Shown here in pieces: positions 25,673 through 33,632 of a stretch of 64,000 nucleotides of DNA. This stretch comes from an uncultured Bacilli bacterium (GTDB taxonomy: Bacteria > Bacillota_I > Bacilli_A > RF39 > UBA660). Both the position numbers and the translations under genes were made by a program. Every line of letters begins with the position of its first letter. Position 1 is the first letter of the stretch. The stretch lies in the NCBI GenBank assembly GCA_949505625.1, contig CATBQD010000002.1, forward strand, positions 1 to 64,000, given 5' to 3'. The notes under the pieces were generated by a model, which saw nothing but the letters and a program-made list of their open reading frames with translations, did no database searches and had not been told where the DNA came from.

Positions 25673-26086
25673 GTGAGAATATTTATAATATCAAGTGCAT
25701 CTTTTTATGATAGACTAGCACCAATAAAAGAATATTTAGAAAAGAAGGGGGTTAAAGTAATTATGCCAAATACTTATGATACTCCAAATCTAGAAAAAGA
25801 GACTTGGAAGAAAGGACATAAAGCCCATGCAGAGTTGATAAAGGAATTATTTCATTTAAGTGAACAGAAAATAAAAAGTGTTGATGCAGTTTTATGTGTC
25901 AATTTTGAAAAACATGGAATTCCTAATTATATAGGAGGAGCAACTTTTATTGAGATTTATGAAGCTTTTAAAAATAACAAAATGATATATTTATATCATG
26001 ATATTCCAAATGGAATGTTGTATGATGAAATCGCAGGATTTGATCCTATTATAATTCATGAAGACTTAGATTTGATAAAGAAATAA
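25673..26086 (+). CDS. nucleoside 2-deoxyribosyltransferase-like protein
   Basis: This 137-residue Rossmann-like protein begins RIFIISSASFYDRLAPIKEY and contains VDAVLCVNFEKHGIPNYIGG followed by ATFIEIYEA. That matches the small nucleoside 2-deoxyribosyltransferase / DUF4406-type fold, in which a Glu near the FIEIYEA helix acts. It starts at GTG with SD GGAGTGA and is followed by an HD hydrolase and a methyltransferase. A second protein of the broader family lies at 27451. The substrate is not known. Confidence 0.5.
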   Translation: MRIFIISSASFYDRLAPIKEYLEKKGVKVIMPNTYDTPNLEKETWKKGHKAHAELIKELFHLSEQKIKSVDAVLCVNFEKHGIPNYIGGATFIEIYEAFKNNKMIYLYHDIPNGMLYDEIAGFDPIIIHEDLDLIKK

Positions 26087-26112
26087 ACATAACGAATTTA
26101 AAGGGGGATATT

Positions 26113-26691
26113 ATGGAAATACTATTTGAAATTTTAATGTCAGAAAAACCAAGTGTATTAATAAGAGAACGTGAAGATCATATATTTTCTTTGATTCCAA
26201 GTTTACAGTTATGTAAAGGGTTTAAACAAAATAATCATTGGCATATTTATGATGTATATGATCATATTCTTCATGTTGTAGATGGTGTACCAAATGTCTT
26301 GATTCTTAGATTAGCAGCATTATTTCATGATGTAGGGAAACCTTTTACATATACTGAAGATGAAAACGGGGTAGGACACTTTTATAATCATTGGAAAAAA
26401 TCACAAGAAATTTTTCTTGAGTTTTCTAAAAAATACAATTTAGAAGAAGAGCTTAATGAAAAAGTATCTAAACTTATTTTTTACCATGACTTGCAGTTTG
26501 AGAAACTTAGTGAAAACGAATTAGAAGAAATACTCGCTCAATTTGATAAATCAGAAATCGATATGCTATTTGCTTTAAAATCGAGTGATTTATTAGCACA
26601 AAATCCAGAATTTCATTATTTGTTAGATAGTTATGAATTAGAAAAAGAAAGAGTATTAAAAAAATTATTGTATTTAAGAAAGCGTGATTAA
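26113..26691 (+). CDS. HD-domain phosphohydrolase
   Basis: The metal-binding HD signature is present: HWHIYDVYDHILHVVD, then RLAALFHDVGKP with the His-Asp pair at about residues 72-73, and YHDLQ downstream. The pattern is like the HD module attached to some CCA-adding enzymes, here standing alone in 192 residues. It would hydrolyse a phosphate ester or nucleotide. The SD AAGGGGG is strong, and the methyltransferase gene follows 1 bp after its stop. Confidence 0.75.
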   Translation: MEILFEILMSEKPSVLIREREDHIFSLIPSLQLCKGFKQNNHWHIYDVYDHILHVVDGVPNVLILRLAALFHDVGKPFTYTEDENGVGHFYNHWKKSQEIFLEFSKKYNLEEELNEKVSKLIFYHDLQFEKLSENELEEILAQFDKSEIDMLFALKSSDLLAQNPEFHYLLDSYELEKERVLKKLLYLRKRD

Positions 26692-26692
26692 T

Positions 26693-27337
26693 ATGAATAA
26701 TAAAAAAAATACAAAAGATGCGTATAATGCTATCGCAAATAGATATTACGAAGAATATAAAAATGATACAAAGGATTTTAAATATATAGATAGATTTTTG
26801 AATAAGTGTCATTTTAAGATATTGGATTTAGGTTGTGGAATGGGGCATTATTCAAAATATATAAAATCTAAAGGGTTTCAAGTTTGTGGAGTAGATTTTT
26901 CAGATCAATTACTTAATATAGCGAGAGAACATAATCCTGAAATACAATTTATTGAAGCTGATATATGTGATCTTCCAGAAAATCTGGGTCAAAATTTTGA
27001 TGGTATTTTATTAGCTTATGTTATTCAACATTTATCAAAGGAAGAAACGAAAAAAGTATTATTGGATTGTCACAATTATATAACCGATTTATGTCAAGTG
27101 CTGATTTTTTTTAGAGCTGGTAATCAGTTGAAAAAAGAAAAGGAACCTTTTGATGAATCTTTTGAATATACAATAAAGGAGTATAATGAAAAAGAAATAA
27201 CAGCACTTTTAAATGAATGTGGATATGATGTAATAGAGATAGAAGAACAACCTTTTGTAGATGATGAATATTCATTGTGTCCAACAACATTAGTTTTATA
27301 TGCCCAAAAAGCAAAAACTTTAAAAAAAGTTAATTAA
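26693..27337 (+). CDS. class I SAM-dependent methyltransferase
   Basis: Motif I is ILDLGCGMGHYSKYI, followed by VCGVDFSDQLLNIARE and FDGILLAYVIQHL, typical of the Methyltransf_11/25 type. At 214 residues it is a small-molecule methyltransferase of unknown substrate. I use the ATG at 26693; a GTG at 26684 would overlap the HD gene. It is coupled to the HD gene. Confidence 0.75.
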   Translation: MNNKKNTKDAYNAIANRYYEEYKNDTKDFKYIDRFLNKCHFKILDLGCGMGHYSKYIKSKGFQVCGVDFSDQLLNIAREHNPEIQFIEADICDLPENLGQNFDGILLAYVIQHLSKEETKKVLLDCHNYITDLCQVLIFFRAGNQLKKEKEPFDESFEYTIKEYNEKEITALLNECGYDVIEIEEQPFVDDEYSLCPTTLVLYAQKAKTLKKVN

Positions 27338-27450
27338 TACAAAGGGTAATAGAAAAAATTAAATTTAATAGTTTCTAATAATGATTGAAACATAGAAGGA
27401 ATTATACGGAATGAATAACATAAATAATGGTTAAAGAAAGCGGTGTAAGT

Positions 27451-27972
27451 ATGATAATTAATTATTCAGACCAGGAAGTTATAAAAGGAAAAAAATCTGT
27501 TTTTTTGGCAGGGCCAACTCCACGAGGAGAGGATATTGTTTCTTGGAGAACAGAAGCATGTGCAATTTTAGAACAGATAGGATTTAATGGAGTAGTTTAT
27601 GTTCCAGAATATTCTTCTTGGAAGCCAAAAGCAGATTATGTAGATCAAGCGATGTGGGAAAGAGAAGCATTAATTAATGCAACAGTTATTGTTTTCTGGG
27701 TACCTAGAAAATTACCTGATATGGCAGCGTTTACAACCAATGTAGAATTTGGCTATTGGTTACATAGTGGTAAAGTTATTTATGGAAGACCAGAAGAGGC
27801 AACTAAAATAAAATATTTGGATTGGTTGTATAAGATAGATTATGATAAGGAACCATACTCTGATTTGTATCATCTTTTAGTAGAAGCAAAAAATTTGGTA
27901 ATTCAACTATATGATGAAAAGAAAAAAGAAATTTTGCCATTAGAAAAAAGAAAAATTTTGGAGAAAAAATAG
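27451..27972 (+). CDS. nucleoside 2-deoxyribosyltransferase-like protein
   Basis: This 173-residue protein shows SVFLAGPTPRGEDIVSWR, YVPEYSSW, MWEREALINATVIVFWVPR and NVEFGYWLHSGKVIYGRP, which is the Nuc_deoxyrib_tr_2 pattern. These enzymes handle N-glycosidic bonds of nucleosides. The start at 27451 has the SD GGTGTAAG; a longer frame from 27427 has none. It is transcriptionally near the HD and methyltransferase genes, about 110 bp downstream of them. It is the last ordinary gene before the disturbed region at 28 kb. Confidence 0.65.
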   Translation: MIINYSDQEVIKGKKSVFLAGPTPRGEDIVSWRTEACAILEQIGFNGVVYVPEYSSWKPKADYVDQAMWEREALINATVIVFWVPRKLPDMAAFTTNVEFGYWLHSGKVIYGRPEEATKIKYLDWLYKIDYDKEPYSDLYHLLVEAKNLVIQLYDEKKKEILPLEKRKILEKK

Positions 27973-27978
27973 AATTAG

Positions 27979-28173
27979 AAGAATGTTGTTTATTATAAAC
28001 TTGATATAAATAAAGAAATAATAGTGAAAAGAGATAATTTAGATATTCAAGCTCAATTGTTTATAAAATATATGAAAACGCCCATTGATAAATATGGTGA
28101 ATTATATAATCAAATATGTTCAGAGTTCTTAAATAAAATTTATGCAATATTATCTAATAAAAATATTATGTAA
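27979..28173 (+). pseudogene. gene remnant without a start codon
   Basis: An open stretch of 64 codons (YYKLDINKEIIVKRDNLDIQ, then AQLFIKYMKTPIDKYGELYN) ends at TAA 28171-28173. It has no good start or SD and reads like the C-terminal end of a helical protein. It ends exactly where the degenerate copy of the rbgA start begins. I treat it as a truncated remnant; a short gene starting at GTG 28024 is the alternative. Confidence 0.4.
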
Positions 28174-28251
28174 TAAATAAAAAGGAAGCGATTAAAAATG
28201 GAAAATCGACAAGATAGAGCAAATAATATAAATTGGTTGATTACGATTTAA
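28173..28251 (+). repeat. degenerate duplicate of the rbgA gene start (left copy)
   Basis: The run AATAAATAA..AAAGGAAG.GATTAA..ATGGA, then AATCGACAA and TATAAATTGGT, repeats the SD, start codon and first codons of rbgA at 30061-30131. The left copy encodes only MENRQDRANNINWLITI before a stop, sharing NRQ and NINW with the true rbgA start. By eye about four bases in five agree, with small indels. From 28252 to 28455 I see no gene, only AT-rich DNA before the SD of the KilA-N gene. Confidence 0.65.
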
Positions 28252-28455
28252 TTAAACCAATAAGCAAATCCTTATAAATAAAGGGACTATGCAAAATTTA
28301 GATCTTGCATAATTTAATCGCACATTAGTAAAAATAACTAAAAATGATAAAATTTTAATGAAATTGGTCAATTTTAAGATAAGAATCAGAAAGGTGATTA
28401 CGACATTTAAACTCCATTCAAAAATGAATACTAAATATAGAAAAGAGGTGAATAT

Positions 28456-29301
28456 ATGACAAATAAAATGATCGAAGTTCAAAATATTAAAGTTAATATA
28501 ACAAATATGAATGATAGTGACTATATTTGTATTTCTGATTTTACTAAGTTTAAAGAAGGAAAATCTACTTCAGATGATATTATTAGAAATTGGTTAAGAA
28601 ATAGAATTACATTGGAATTTTTAGGAACTTGGGAATCAATTTATAATCCAAATTTTAATTCCGTCGAATTCGACGGGTTTAAAAAAGAAGCTGGACTTCA
28701 TACTTTTACAATGAGTGTTACTGAGTGGTGTAATAAGACTAATGCAATTGGTATATATTCGAAACGAGGTAAATATGGTGGTACATATGCGCACAAGGAT
28801 ATAGCATTTGAATTTGCATCATCAATCAGTCCAGTTTTTAAGCTATATTTAATAAAAGAATTTGAAAGATTAAAACAATTAGAAAATCAAAATAGAGAAT
28901 GGGATGTAAAAAGAATTTTAACAAAGAACAATTACTTAATACATACCGATGCTATTAAAATTTATATATTGCCTGATAATAATTACTTCAAAGATAAAGA
29001 GTGGCTTAAATATGCAGAGGAAGCAGATATTTTAAATGTAGCATTATTTCATACGACTGCTAAAAAATGGAGAGAATTAAATCCTGATTTAGCAAAAAAT
29101 TCTAATATTAGAGATTATGCTTCAATAAATGAATTAACGGTGTTATCTAATTTAGAATCACATAATGCAGAATTGATTAAAGAAGGGAAAGTCAAAGAAG
29201 AAAGATTTGAAATGTTAAGTGAAATCGCTAAGTACCAATTAGATATACTTAATAATGCAGAAAGGATAAAATTATTAGGAGATAAAAATGATGACGAATA
29301 G
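28456..29301 (+). CDS. KilA-N domain protein
   Basis: KilA-N is a DNA-binding domain of phages, viruses and mobile elements. Here it spans about residues 1-135 (DYICISDFTKFKEGKSTSDD, IIRNWLRNR, TLEFLGTWE, FTMSVTEWC, GTYAHKDIAFEFAS). The C-terminal half (IHTDAIKIYILPD onward) matches the stand-alone bacterial members. At 281 residues it is complete. The SD AGAGGTGA is good. It starts an insert that lies between two copies of the rbgA start, and its stop is overlapped by a small ORF. Confidence 0.85.
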   Translation: MTNKMIEVQNIKVNITNMNDSDYICISDFTKFKEGKSTSDDIIRNWLRNRITLEFLGTWESIYNPNFNSVEFDGFKKEAGLHTFTMSVTEWCNKTNAIGIYSKRGKYGGTYAHKDIAFEFASSISPVFKLYLIKEFERLKQLENQNREWDVKRILTKNNYLIHTDAIKIYILPDNNYFKDKEWLKYAEEADILNVALFHTTAKKWRELNPDLAKNSNIRDYASINELTVLSNLESHNAELIKEGKVKEERFEMLSEIAKYQLDILNNAERIKLLGDKNDDE

Positions 29302-29576
29302 TAAATATAATATTGAAGAAATAAAAGAAAAACTGGATAAATGCAAAAAATATGAAACTAGAAGATGTTACTTTAGATGATGTAGACGAAATAAGTTCTA
29401 TAAAAATTGATAGAAGGAAATCAAGTGAAGAGAGAATATTAGATTTTTTGACTGAGGTTAAAAATCCATATATATTTAAATGTAATGGACATTTGGTTAG
29501 AATGAGATTTTCAGAAAATATAGATTTAATAGCAGATGACTGTTTAATTAGGGTGTTAGAAAATTTGTATAGATAA
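29288..29576 (+). pseudogene. DUF6870-like small protein, apparently split by a frameshift in an A6 run
   Basis: A 30-codon ORF (29288-29380, good SD AGGAGAT, overlapping the KilA-N stop) and a 74-codon ORF (29352-29576, no SD) overlap in different frames. Joining them at the A6 run 29345-29350, with one base fewer, gives one protein of about 95 residues: a helix IEEIKEKLDKCKN, then MKLEDVTLDDVDEISSIKID, ERILDFLTEVKNPYIFKCNG and HLVRMRFSE. The C-terminal part matches the DUF6870 pattern of integrative elements. It could be a sequencing error, a broken gene or slippage. Function is unknown. Confidence 0.55.
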
Positions 29577-29602
29577 TTAATAATAATTTGAGGTGAATTA
29601 AA

Positions 29603-30064
29603 ATGAACTTAGACTATGAAATAAATAATAATAGATTTAATGCTAGAGTATCAGCGATTATATATAATTGTAATAAAACAAAAATTCTATTATTTAAAAT
29701 GAATAATAGGGAGTTTTATATGTTGCCTGGTGGTCGAATTGAATTAAATGAAGATAGTTTATCAGCAATAAAAAGAGAAATTATTGAAGAGTTGGGATTT
29801 CAATTAGATTTTCAATTATGTGCGATACAAGAAAACTTTCTAAAACTTTCAAGTAAAAATATAATGCAGTATTGCTTTTGCTTTAAAGCAATATATGATG
29901 GTAATATAGAAAATGAAAAATTCGTTTGCAAAGACAATGATAGCCAAGTTTTTGAATGGATAGAATTAAATAAATTAACGAATATAATAATTAAACCATC
30001 TTCAACTTTAAAGTTAGCACTAGATGATAAAAATGAAATAGAACATTTGCTAGAATATGAATAA
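29603..30064 (+). CDS. Nudix hydrolase of the inserted segment
   Basis: The box GGRIELNEDSLSAIKREIIE followed by ELGF fits G-x5-E-x7-REUxEExGU exactly, at about residues 48-70. The rest (RVSAIIYNCNKTKILLFKMN, MLPGG) is typical of MutT-like NTP or NDP-sugar hydrolases. The 153 residues are complete. The SD GAGGTGA is 9 bp upstream. It ends 24 bp before the intact rbgA and is the last gene of the inserted block. Confidence 0.85.
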   Translation: MNLDYEINNNRFNARVSAIIYNCNKTKILLFKMNNREFYMLPGGRIELNEDSLSAIKREIIEELGFQLDFQLCAIQENFLKLSSKNIMQYCFCFKAIYDGNIENEKFVCKDNDSQVFEWIELNKLTNIIIKPSSTLKLALDDKNEIEHLLEYE

Positions 30065-30131
30065 ATAACTAAAAGGAAGTGATTAAGTATGGACAATAAT
30101 AATCGACAAAATTCAACAAATATAAATTGGT
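30061..30131 (+). repeat. rbgA gene start (right copy of the direct repeat)
   Basis: This is the intact SD, start and first codons of rbgA, matched by the degenerate copy at 28173-28237. The pair brackets the KilA-N/DUF6870/Nudix block like the ends of an integrated element. Confidence 0.6.
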
Positions 30132-30976
30132 ATCCAGGACATATGGCTAAGACAAAACGTTTAATCAAAGAAAACTTAGAGCAAATAGATATTGTTTATG
30201 AAGTAGTAGATGCAAGAATGCCTTATTCTTCTAAAATAAGAGATTTAGATGAAATTATAAGAAATAAACCAAAGATTATGATTATGACCAAATATGATCT
30301 ATGTGATAAAACAGAAACAAAAAAATGGATAGAATATTACCAAAAACAAAATTATCATGTTATTGCGATGGATATTGAACACCAATTTGGGAAGAAACAG
30401 ATTCTGCAATTAACAGAGGAATTATTAAAAGAAAAATGGGAAAAATTAGAAGCAAAAGGAATGTTAAAAAGTCGTGCTAGAGCTTTAGTTATAGGTATTC
30501 CAAATGTAGGGAAATCGACCCTTATCAATCGCTTGGTTGGAAAAAATGTAGTAGGAACAGGAAATCGCCCTGGAGTTACTAAAGAATTAAATTGGATTCG
30601 AATTAGTGATTCTATAGAATTATTAGATAGTCCTGGTATATTATGGCCTAAAATTGATATTGGAAATGTTGCTTATAATTTGGCTAGTTTAACAGCAATC
30701 AAAGAAGAAATTTTGCCATTATTTGATGTTATAGAATATATATTAAGAACTCTTGAAAAATATTATCCAAATATCTTAACAGAAAGGTATGGAATAGAAA
30801 CAGTAGAAGAAGATGTAGTTGAAACATTAGAAGTAATTGGTAAAAGAAGAGGTTGCCTTATTAAAGGTGGAGAAATTGATTATGATAAAGTCATTGCTAT
30901 TATTATGAATGATGTAAAAAGTGGGATTGTAAAAAATATAACATTTGATAGAATTGAGGATTTGAATGAAAGCTAA
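30089..30976 (+). CDS. rbgA: ribosome biogenesis GTPase RbgA/YlqF
   Basis: This circularly permuted GTPase acts late in 50S assembly. The motif order is G4 TKYD (67-70), G1 GIPNVGKST (136-144), the G2-region GVTK, then G3 DSPG (180-183), the permutation diagnostic of the family. The N-terminus has INWYPGHMAK. At 295 residues it is full length. It overlaps mrnC by 11 bp. Its upstream region has been altered by the inserted block, so its promoter is unclear and it may be read through from the Nudix gene. Confidence 0.96.
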   Translation: MDNNNRQNSTNINWYPGHMAKTKRLIKENLEQIDIVYEVVDARMPYSSKIRDLDEIIRNKPKIMIMTKYDLCDKTETKKWIEYYQKQNYHVIAMDIEHQFGKKQILQLTEELLKEKWEKLEAKGMLKSRARALVIGIPNVGKSTLINRLVGKNVVGTGNRPGVTKELNWIRISDSIELLDSPGILWPKIDIGNVAYNLASLTAIKEEILPLFDVIEYILRTLEKYYPNILTERYGIETVEEDVVETLEVIGKRRGCLIKGGEIDYDKVIAIIMNDVKSGIVKNITFDRIEDLNES

Positions 30977-31367
30977 TGAGTTAAATGTTTTAGCGCTTGC
31001 TTATTTAGGAGATAGTATTTATGAGATTTATGTTCGAAAGTTTTTGATTGAAAAAGGCATTGTAAAAGTAAAAGAGCTTCAAGCAGGAGCTATTAAATAT
31101 GTAAGTGCAAAAGGACAAGCTTATTATTTGAAGGTCTGGCAAGAAAAAGAATTACTTACTAAAGAAGAGCTTGAAATTGTTAGTCGTGCTAGAAATCATA
31201 AAGGAAGTAGACATCCCAAAAATACGGATATTTTAACTTATAAGCATGCAACTGCACTAGAAGCATTAATTGGCTTTTGGTATTTGGAAAAAGATTTTCA
31301 AAGATTAGATCAAATGATGTCTTTAATATTGGAGGAACATGTATGTACGTATATGGAAAAAATGTAG
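30966..31367 (+). CDS. mrnC: Mini-ribonuclease III
   Basis: Mini-III matures the ends of 23S rRNA. It is an RNase III catalytic domain without the dsRNA-binding domain. Visible landmarks are LALAYLGDSIYEIYVRKFLI, RARNHK and ALEALIGFWYLE with the acidic metal residues. The 133-residue length is typical. It overlaps rbgA and rlmB on either side, so the three are one tight unit, and rRNA processing and modification fit together. Confidence 0.95.
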   Translation: MKANELNVLALAYLGDSIYEIYVRKFLIEKGIVKVKELQAGAIKYVSAKGQAYYLKVWQEKELLTKEELEIVSRARNHKGSRHPKNTDILTYKHATALEALIGFWYLEKDFQRLDQMMSLILEEHVCTYMEKM

Positions 31368-32038
31368 TGACAGAGATTTTGAAAAAAAAGGAAAAAATAG
31401 ATAAAGTTTATATTTCGGAACATTTTCGTGATGATTTTATTGAATCTGTTATACAGAAATTAAAAATTAATACTGAAATTTTAACAAAAAAAGAATTAGA
31501 TAAACTTGCAATTGGAAATCATCAAGGTATAATTGTATCTGTTCCTGATTACCAGTATTACGAATTGGATGAATTATTGGTACAAGAAAATCCTTTTTTA
31601 ATTTTGCTAGATCATTTAGAGGATCCACATAACTTAGGAGCAATTATAAGAACAGCAGAAGCAGCTGGAGTAGATGGAATAGTAATTCCTAAAAACCGTT
31701 CTGTGAGCGTGAATGCAACAGTATTAAAAACAAGTGCAGGAGCAGCTCAGAATATGAAAGTAGCGCTTGTCACAAATTTAAAGCAAACAATGGAATATTT
31801 AAAAAGACAAGGCTTTTGGATTGTAGGAACTGATATGACTGGAACGAACTTCGAAGAAATTGATTATCGAGGAAAAATAGCTATCGTAATTGGAAACGAA
31901 GGAAGTGGAATGAGCCGATTGGTAAAAGAAAACTGCGATTTTATTGCATCTATTCCAATGTATGGAAAGGTGAATAGTTTAAATGCATCTGTAGCAACAG
32001 GAATTATGATATACGAGGCGGTTAAACAAAGAAAGTAG
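31343..32038 (+). CDS. rlmB: 23S rRNA 2'-O-methyltransferase RlmB
   Basis: This TrmH-family enzyme methylates Gm2251-equivalent in 23S rRNA. It begins MYVYGKNVVTEILKKKEK, and contains LLDHLEDPHNLGAIIRTAEA, VIGNEGSGMSRLV and SLNASVATGIMIYEA. The start at 31343 follows GGAGGAAC; it overlaps mrnC by 25 bp. A nearby ATG at 31339 is in another frame. The 231-residue length is usual. Order mrnC-rlmB-sigH is as in Bacillus. Confidence 0.93.
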   Translation: MYVYGKNVVTEILKKKEKIDKVYISEHFRDDFIESVIQKLKINTEILTKKELDKLAIGNHQGIIVSVPDYQYYELDELLVQENPFLILLDHLEDPHNLGAIIRTAEAAGVDGIVIPKNRSVSVNATVLKTSAGAAQNMKVALVTNLKQTMEYLKRQGFWIVGTDMTGTNFEEIDYRGKIAIVIGNEGSGMSRLVKENCDFIASIPMYGKVNSLNASVATGIMIYEAVKQRK

Positions 32039-32045
32039 GGAGAAC

Positions 32046-32660
32046 GTGGAGTATAGAGATTTTAATGATTATGAATTATTATCATTTATAGGGGAAAATA
32101 ATGAAGAAGCAGGCGATATATTATATAAAAAATATCAACCTCTTATTAGCGCAACAGCAACAAGAATGTATAATCATACGAAAGGAAAAATTGGAATAGA
32201 ACTTTCAGATTTGATTCAGGAAGGAATGGTAGGACTTAGTTATGCCATTCATAACTTTGATGATAGAAATGGAGCTTTATTTTATACATATGCGAAAACA
32301 TGTATTGAACGAAAAATTTTATCAGCGATTATTGGTGCACAAAGATTAAAACATAAAATATTGAATGAGTCGCTTCCTATTAGTACTGAAATAAATGGTG
32401 AGGAGCAGACCGAAATTGAATCTATTTTATCTGATAATAGTATGAATCCAGAACGTTTGCTGATTGATAATGAAGAGGAAGAAGAGTTACAACTTTCAAT
32501 TTATCAAGAATTAAATGATCAAGAAAGACAAATTCTAGAACTTAGAATTAATGGTTTTACTTACATTGAAATCTCTAAATTGTTAGGAATTAATAAGAAA
32601 AAGGTAGATAATGTAGTTCAGAAAATTCGTACAAAATTAAAAAAAATGACAAATAAGTAA
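32046..32660 (+). CDS. sigH: sigma factor of the SigH (Spo0H/sigma-30) type
   Basis: In Bacillus sigma-H drives early stationary-phase, competence and sporulation genes. The 204-residue protein has region 2 (KYQPLISATATRMY, LIQEGMVGLSYAIHNFD) and region 4 (LNDQERQILELRINGFTYIE, then ISKLLGINKKKVDN). The start is GTG 32046 with SD GGGAGA. Position after rlmB supports sigH over other ECF-like factors. The acidic linker (about residues 118-145) is longer than I expect. The full set of sporulation genes cannot be judged from this window. Confidence 0.82.
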   Translation: MEYRDFNDYELLSFIGENNEEAGDILYKKYQPLISATATRMYNHTKGKIGIELSDLIQEGMVGLSYAIHNFDDRNGALFYTYAKTCIERKILSAIIGAQRLKHKILNESLPISTEINGEEQTEIESILSDNSMNPERLLIDNEEEEELQLSIYQELNDQERQILELRINGFTYIEISKLLGINKKKVDNVVQKIRTKLKKMTNK

Positions 32661-32690
32661 AAAAAAGAAAATTAAGTCTTTCTTTTTTTT
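32659..32690 (+). terminator. terminator after sigH
   Basis: AAAAAAGAAA / TTTCTTTTTT (32661-32670 with 32679-32688) around an 8-nt loop, followed by T residues. Two -10-like boxes (32702, 32716) follow it. Confidence 0.6.
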
Positions 32691-32768
32691 CTGAAAAATG
32701 TTATAATAACGATGTTATAGTATAGAGTAAGGAGAAACTCTAGCATAAAAGAAAAAGGGGAAGATAGA

Positions 32769-33620
32769 ATGAAAGAAGAATTAATGAATGAAATACCAGT
32801 AGAAACTCCTGAAAATGAATTGATTGATGCGATGAATGAAGACTTTTTTGATAATGTAGAAGAGTCTGGACCATCTCTTGATTTAGATGATTCATCAAAT
32901 GAATCATTTAAAGAAGACTTTGATTTGCCTAATTTTAGTTCTGAAAATAGAGAAAGAGCAGCAGAAGGAAACACATCTAATTTTGATCAATTGTTTGATA
33001 GCCTTTATAGTGATGTAGCTGGAGCAAATAGTTTAATTACTGAATTGATAGAAAGAAAAAAATCAATTAATAATAATGAAAACTTATTATCTGAATTAAA
33101 AGAAAAAATGGAGCAAGAAAAGAGCGATTTTAGTCGTTATGTTGACGAGCAAAAGAAAGCGCTTCAAGCTGAAAAAGATCAAATTAATGACTATGTAAAA
33201 ACACAAAAAATTAGAATTCAGAATGAAGAAGAAAAATTTAATGCAGATTGTGATGCAACAAGAACAGAGATTAGTCTTGCTAAACAATCTTTAGAAGCAG
33301 AAAAAGAAAGATTTGCCCTTGAAAAGGAACAATTTGAAAAGTATAAACAATTAGAAGAAGAAAAATTAAAGAATGAAAAAATTAAATTAGATCAAGGTAG
33401 AGAACAATTTGAAAAAGAAAGAACTGTATCAGAAGAAAGTATCAAAGCTTCACAGAGAGAATTAGAAACACAACAAGAACAATTTGAAAAATATAAAGAA
33501 TTAGAAGAGAAAAAACTTGAATTAGGAAATAGTAATTTATCACAAAGTGTAGCTCGTTTCAAAGAATTAGTATCTCAATTTAATTCTGGATTCTCACAAT
33601 TACCTTCAGAAAATAAATAG
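32769..33620 (+). CDS. acidic coiled-coil protein, first of a pair
   Basis: Residues 1-80 are acidic and probably disordered. From about 100 to 255 there is an unbroken coiled coil with a repeated phrase (FEKYKQLEEEKLKNEKIKLD; FEKYKELEEKKLELGNSNL). The C-terminal tail NLSQSVARFKELVSQFNSGF is shared in form with the next protein. The SD AAAGGGGAAG lies 6 bp upstream. No membrane segment is seen. The role may be structural, possibly with its neighbour; this is inference. Confidence 0.6.
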   Translation: MKEELMNEIPVETPENELIDAMNEDFFDNVEESGPSLDLDDSSNESFKEDFDLPNFSSENRERAAEGNTSNFDQLFDSLYSDVAGANSLITELIERKKSINNNENLLSELKEKMEQEKSDFSRYVDEQKKALQAEKDQINDYVKTQKIRIQNEEEKFNADCDATRTEISLAKQSLEAEKERFALEKEQFEKYKQLEEEKLKNEKIKLDQGREQFEKERTVSEESIKASQRELETQQEQFEKYKELEEKKLELGNSNLSQSVARFKELVSQFNSGFSQLPSENK

Positions 33621-33632
33621 TGGACTATTTGG

